From: Clostridiales bacterium
GTDB taxonomy: Bacteria; Bacillota; Clostridia; Oscillospirales; Oscillospiraceae
Reading direction: 5' to 3'
Assembly (NCBI GenBank): GCA_021200895.1
Contig: JAJQFX010000127.1
Location: 1-8,401 of the forward strand
Length of the DNA stretch: 8,401 nt
Shown: positions 6,793-8,401 of the stretch, one piece after another
How the letters are laid out: every line of letters begins with the position of its first letter
How positions within the stretch are numbered: the first letter of the stretch is position 1
Program-made: the position numbers and the translations under genes
Notes under the pieces: model-generated
The model's input: the letters and a program-made list of their open reading frames with translations, nothing else
What the model was told of the DNA's origin: nothing
Database searches by the model: none

Positions 6793-6821
6793 ATCCTATG
6801 CCCGCCCCGGCGCGGATATGC
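6793..6821 (-). promoter_or_regulatory. Sigma-E-like sporulation promoter for the SpoIIM-like gene
   Basis: On the minus strand GCATATC (complement of 6815-6821) matches the sigma-E -35 KMATATT at 6 of 7 positions. CATAGGAT (complement of 6793-6800) matches the -10 CATACAMT at 6 of 8. The spacer is 14 nt, as expected. Transcription would start about 38 nt before the GTG. No sigma-A-like pair was seen in this GC-rich interval. B. subtilis spoIIM is known to be sigma-E controlled, so promoter and gene call support each other. Confidence 0.45.
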
Positions 6822-6844
6822 CCCCGGCGGGCCGGAGGGAGACC

Positions 6845-6874
6845 ATGCAGAAAGAACGTGAGAGAGATGGATAG
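6845..6874 (+). CDS. Nine-codon leader ORF overlapping the thrE-N start
   Basis: The strongest Shine-Dalgarno in this leader, GGAGG (6834-6838), is 6 nt before ATG 6845, which is out of frame with the exporter. That ATG reads MQKERERDG and stops at TAG 6872-6874, just past the exporter's ATG at 6867. The layout fits termination-reinitiation coupling. The alternative is that ribosomes loading at this site simply reach 6867 or GTG 6858 despite the long spacing. Confidence 0.35.
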   Translation: MQKERERDG

Positions 6875-7631
6875 CAGAGCCGTGTTAGACCTTGCCGGGC
6901 TGTCCGGCAAAATCCTGCTGCAAAGTGGCGCGGAGATTTACCGGGTGCAGGAGACCATGCTCCGCATCATGCGCGCCTGCGGCGTGGAGGATGGCAACGT
7001 CTATGTGGTGGCCAACGGCATCTTCGCCACCGTCCACGAGGGACGGGAGGACGAGGGCTGCCTGGTGCGCCACGTCCCCCTGGGCAGCGTACATCTGGGT
7101 TACATCCATGAGGTGAACCAAATCTCCCGGGCCATCGAGGCCGGGGCCATGATGCCGGAGGAGGCGCTGCGGCGGGTGGAATCCCTGGACATCCCCGCGG
7201 AGCGGACGCTGCTCCAGGTGTGCGCCTGCGCCATCGGCAGCGGGGCCTTCGCCTTCCTGTTCGGCGGCTCCTGGCGGGAGGCCCTGGCTGCCATCCCCAT
7301 CGGCGTGGCGCTGCAATACTTCCTGCTGTTCGTCGGCCCCCACCTGCGGCGGGGGTTGTCCGGCATGGGCGGCGGGCTGCTGATTACCGTGTGCGCAGAC
7401 CTGTTGGCCTGGTTCCTGCCTGTCCTGGGGCGGGATTACATCGTCATTGGCTGCCTGATGCCCCTGGTGCAGGGGGTGTCCTTCACCAACGCCATCCGGG
7501 AGTTCTTCAACGGGGACTATTTGGCGGGGGTCACGCATATGCTGGACGCCCTGATGGGCGGCGTCTGTATCGCCTGCGGCGTGGCGGCGGGGCTGATGCT
7601 GGCAGGCTGGGTCAGGGGGTGCTTCCTGTGA
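6867..7631 (+). CDS. Threonine/serine exporter family protein, N-terminal subunit (ThrE-N/DUF1212, YjjP-like)
   Basis: The large half of a split ThrE-type transporter in the cytoplasmic membrane. Residues 1-112 are the soluble domain, with SGAEIYRVQETMLRI (20-34), NVYVVANGIFATV (44-56) and LGYIHEVNQISRAIEAG (78-94), all typical of DUF1212. Residues 113-254 carry about five membrane helices. The family signature PLVQGVSFTNAIREFFNGDY (199-218) is intact. In Corynebacterium one fused ThrE exports threonine and serine; E. coli YjjP/YjjB, the split form, has been linked to succinate export. Substrate is therefore uncertain. ATG 6867 (254 aa) is chosen because homology begins there. An in-frame ATG at 6798 adds 23 Pro/Arg-rich residues that do not look like the family, and GTG 6858 is possible. 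No sigma-A promoter is evident upstream. Confidence 0.85.
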   Translation: MDSRAVLDLAGLSGKILLQSGAEIYRVQETMLRIMRACGVEDGNVYVVANGIFATVHEGREDEGCLVRHVPLGSVHLGYIHEVNQISRAIEAGAMMPEEALRRVESLDIPAERTLLQVCACAIGSGAFAFLFGGSWREALAAIPIGVALQYFLLFVGPHLRRGLSGMGGGLLITVCADLLAWFLPVLGRDYIVIGCLMPLVQGVSFTNAIREFFNGDYLAGVTHMLDALMGGVCIACGVAAGLMLAGWVRGCFL

Positions 7632-8077
7632 TGACGCAATTTCTGGTGGCCATGGTGGGGGTGTGGGCCTTCGCGGTGCTGTTCCACGCCCCCAGGCGGT
7701 TCTATGGGGCCTGCGCCCTCTGCGGTGGGGTGGCCTGGGTAGTGTACCTGGTTGCCACCACGGAGTATCAGGCGGGCCCGGCGGTGGCGGCTTTGCTGGC
7801 CTCCACGGTGCTGGCCCTCGTGGCGGCAGGGCTTTCCATCCAGTTGAAGGCCCCCTCTACCATGTTCCTGCTGCCGGGGATATTCCCGCTGGTGCCCGGC
7901 GCGGGGATTTACTACGCCGCTTACTACATGATTCAGGGGGATTTGTCCCTGGCCGCCGCCAAGGGGGTGGAGACCCTTTTGGTGTCGGGAGGCATCGCAT
8001 TGGGGCTGATGATCGGCGCGGCCTGCTCCAACATCGCCATGCGGGTCATCGGCATCCGGCGCAGGATGCGGGGGTAG
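7631..8077 (+). CDS. Threonine/serine exporter family protein, C-terminal subunit (ThrE-C/DUF3815, YjjB-like)
   Basis: The small half of the split ThrE-type exporter: 148 residues, about four membrane helices and almost no soluble part. KAPSTMFLLPGIFPLVPGAG (73-92) is the conserved Pro/Gly-rich family motif, and a further GGIALGLMIGAACS helix (120-133) precedes a basic tail (RRRMRG). In fused ThrE proteins this domain directly follows the N-terminal subunit, and the gene order here mirrors that fusion. Its ATG (7631-7633) shares one base with the stop of the preceding gene (TGATG), which implies translational coupling and matched amounts of the two subunits. Together they would form one transporter; the exported solute is not determinable. 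Confidence 0.87.
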   Translation: MTQFLVAMVGVWAFAVLFHAPRRFYGACALCGGVAWVVYLVATTEYQAGPAVAALLASTVLALVAAGLSIQLKAPSTMFLLPGIFPLVPGAGIYYAAYYMIQGDLSLAAAKGVETLLVSGGIALGLMIGAACSNIAMRVIGIRRRMRG

Positions 8078-8088
8078 GGGGGAGCCCT

Positions 8089-8107
8089 TGCCGTTAAGCG
8101 GCATTTT
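8089..8107 (+). terminator. Possible weak terminator after the thrE pair
   Basis: TGCCG (8089-8093) pairs with CGGCA (8099-8103) around a TTAAG loop, followed by TTTT (8104-8107), starting 12 nt after the thrE-C stop. Five base pairs and four T residues make a weak terminator compared with the two other terminators in the window. Confidence 0.4.
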
Positions 8108-8294
8108 CGCTGCACTCCCTAGCCTTACGGCGGAACGGACGGCAATTCTGTTGTCCTTTGGCCGCTGAAATCTGGCTGTACTGTCAGGTTATAGTCCCTA
8201 ATCAAAAAAGCAATGGAGCATTACGCCTTTAAATGAAAGGTTGTAACCTTGCTGAACAGGCAGATGTTATCCATTGTTGGAATATAAAATTGCA

Positions 8295-8324
8295 CGTTCT
8301 GACCGCCGAAGGCAGGTCAGAACG
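8295..8324. repeat. Perfect 10-bp inverted repeat
   Basis: CGTTCTGACC (8295-8304) is the exact reverse complement of GGTCAGAACG (8315-8324). Inside, GCC and GGC pair around a GAA loop with one bulged A, so the hairpin extends to about 13 bp. No T-run follows on the plus strand. On the minus strand TGCAATTTTAT follows after the stem, a poor terminator tail. Confidence 0.8.
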
Positions 8325-8337
8325 GCAATCCCTCCCA

Positions 8338-8352
8338 GCCGCCATGGGCGGC
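8338..8352. repeat. Short GC hairpin
   Basis: GCCGCC (8338-8343) and GGCGGC (8347-8352) form a 6-bp stem with a 3-nt ATG loop, 13 nt after the longer hairpin. No T-run follows. It belongs to the same structured non-coding stretch. Confidence 0.55.
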
Positions 8353-8401
8353 AGTCTCACCTCGTCGGCGTTAGCTTCGTATCCTTCGTGTCCGGCTGAC
8401 G

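Larger units (their letters stand above)
8108..8401. other. Non-coding, hairpin-rich stretch to the window end
   Basis: No open frame with a start and ribosome site is present on either strand. The middle part (about 8167-8295) is clearly richer in A and T than the genes. It contains nested inverted repeats: CAATGG (8211-8216) with CCATTG (8271-8276), enclosing CCTTT/AAAGG (8226-8230, 8236-8240) or, alternatively, AAGGTT/AACCTT (8237-8242, 8245-8250). Downstream are two strong hairpins (8295-8324 and 8338-8352). It may be an interspersed repeat, a structured RNA, or the downstream flank of an unseen gene. I do not recognise it. Confidence 0.5.

Noticed and set aside
6020..6910. 296-codon minus-strand frame spanning the SpoIIM-like gene
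   Set aside because: It is Gly/Ala/Arg-rich and lacks the membrane segments found in the overlapping frame, which has a start, a ribosome site and a coherent hydrophobic profile.
8229..8399. Minus-strand frame open from the window edge, 56 residues ending in LQPFI
   Set aside because: No start or ribosome site is visible. It crosses both strong hairpins and the AT-rich tract, and shows no recognisable domain. It could be a gene's end only if sequence beyond 8401 shows it.

Overview
The window is a GC-rich bacterial chromosome segment. Gene content (SpoIIM-like protein, split ThrE exporter, GT8 glycosyltransferase, NodB deacetylase), Bacillota-type Shine-Dalgarno sites and strong intrinsic terminators suggest a spore-forming gut Clostridia of the Oscillospiraceae type (Flavonifractor/Lawsonibacter-like). 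This placement is inferred from style and content, not from a marker gene.

Layout. (1) Bases 105-4340 form a probable operon. An extended -10 promoter leads into an RlmB/TrmH-type rRNA 2'-O-methyltransferase, then a large membrane protein, then, 14 nt later, a GT8 glycosyltransferase, ending at a strong intrinsic terminator. (2) Bases 4444-5350 hold a secreted NodB-type polysaccharide deacetylase with its own terminator. (3) Bases 5368-6131 hold a near-consensus sigma-A promoter and a TrmO-type tRNA m6t6A37 methyltransferase. (4) A SpoIIM-like membrane protein lies on the minus strand (6747-6115). Its 3' end overlaps trmO by 17 nt, and a sigma-E-like promoter lies upstream of it. (5) Diverging from it is a two-gene split threonine/serine exporter (ThrE-N and ThrE-C), coupled by a TGATG overlap. 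(6) Bases 8078-8401 are non-coding, more AT-rich in the middle, and full of inverted repeats.

The most unusual item is the 758-residue membrane protein at 1128-3404. It keeps the eight-helix topology and domain order of a P1B-type ATPase and recognisable N- and P-domain remnants. However, the phosphorylated DKTGT, the TGES loop, the CPC metal site and the GDGxND motif are all absent or replaced, and a roughly 210-residue acidic cytoplasmic domain has been added at the front. It looks like a pseudo-P-type ATPase that cannot pump by the usual mechanism.

How the genes work together: two RNA-modification enzymes (rRNA, tRNA) are interspersed with envelope functions (glycosyl transfer, glycan deacetylation, membrane proteins). 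Only the first three genes and the two ThrE genes look co-transcribed.
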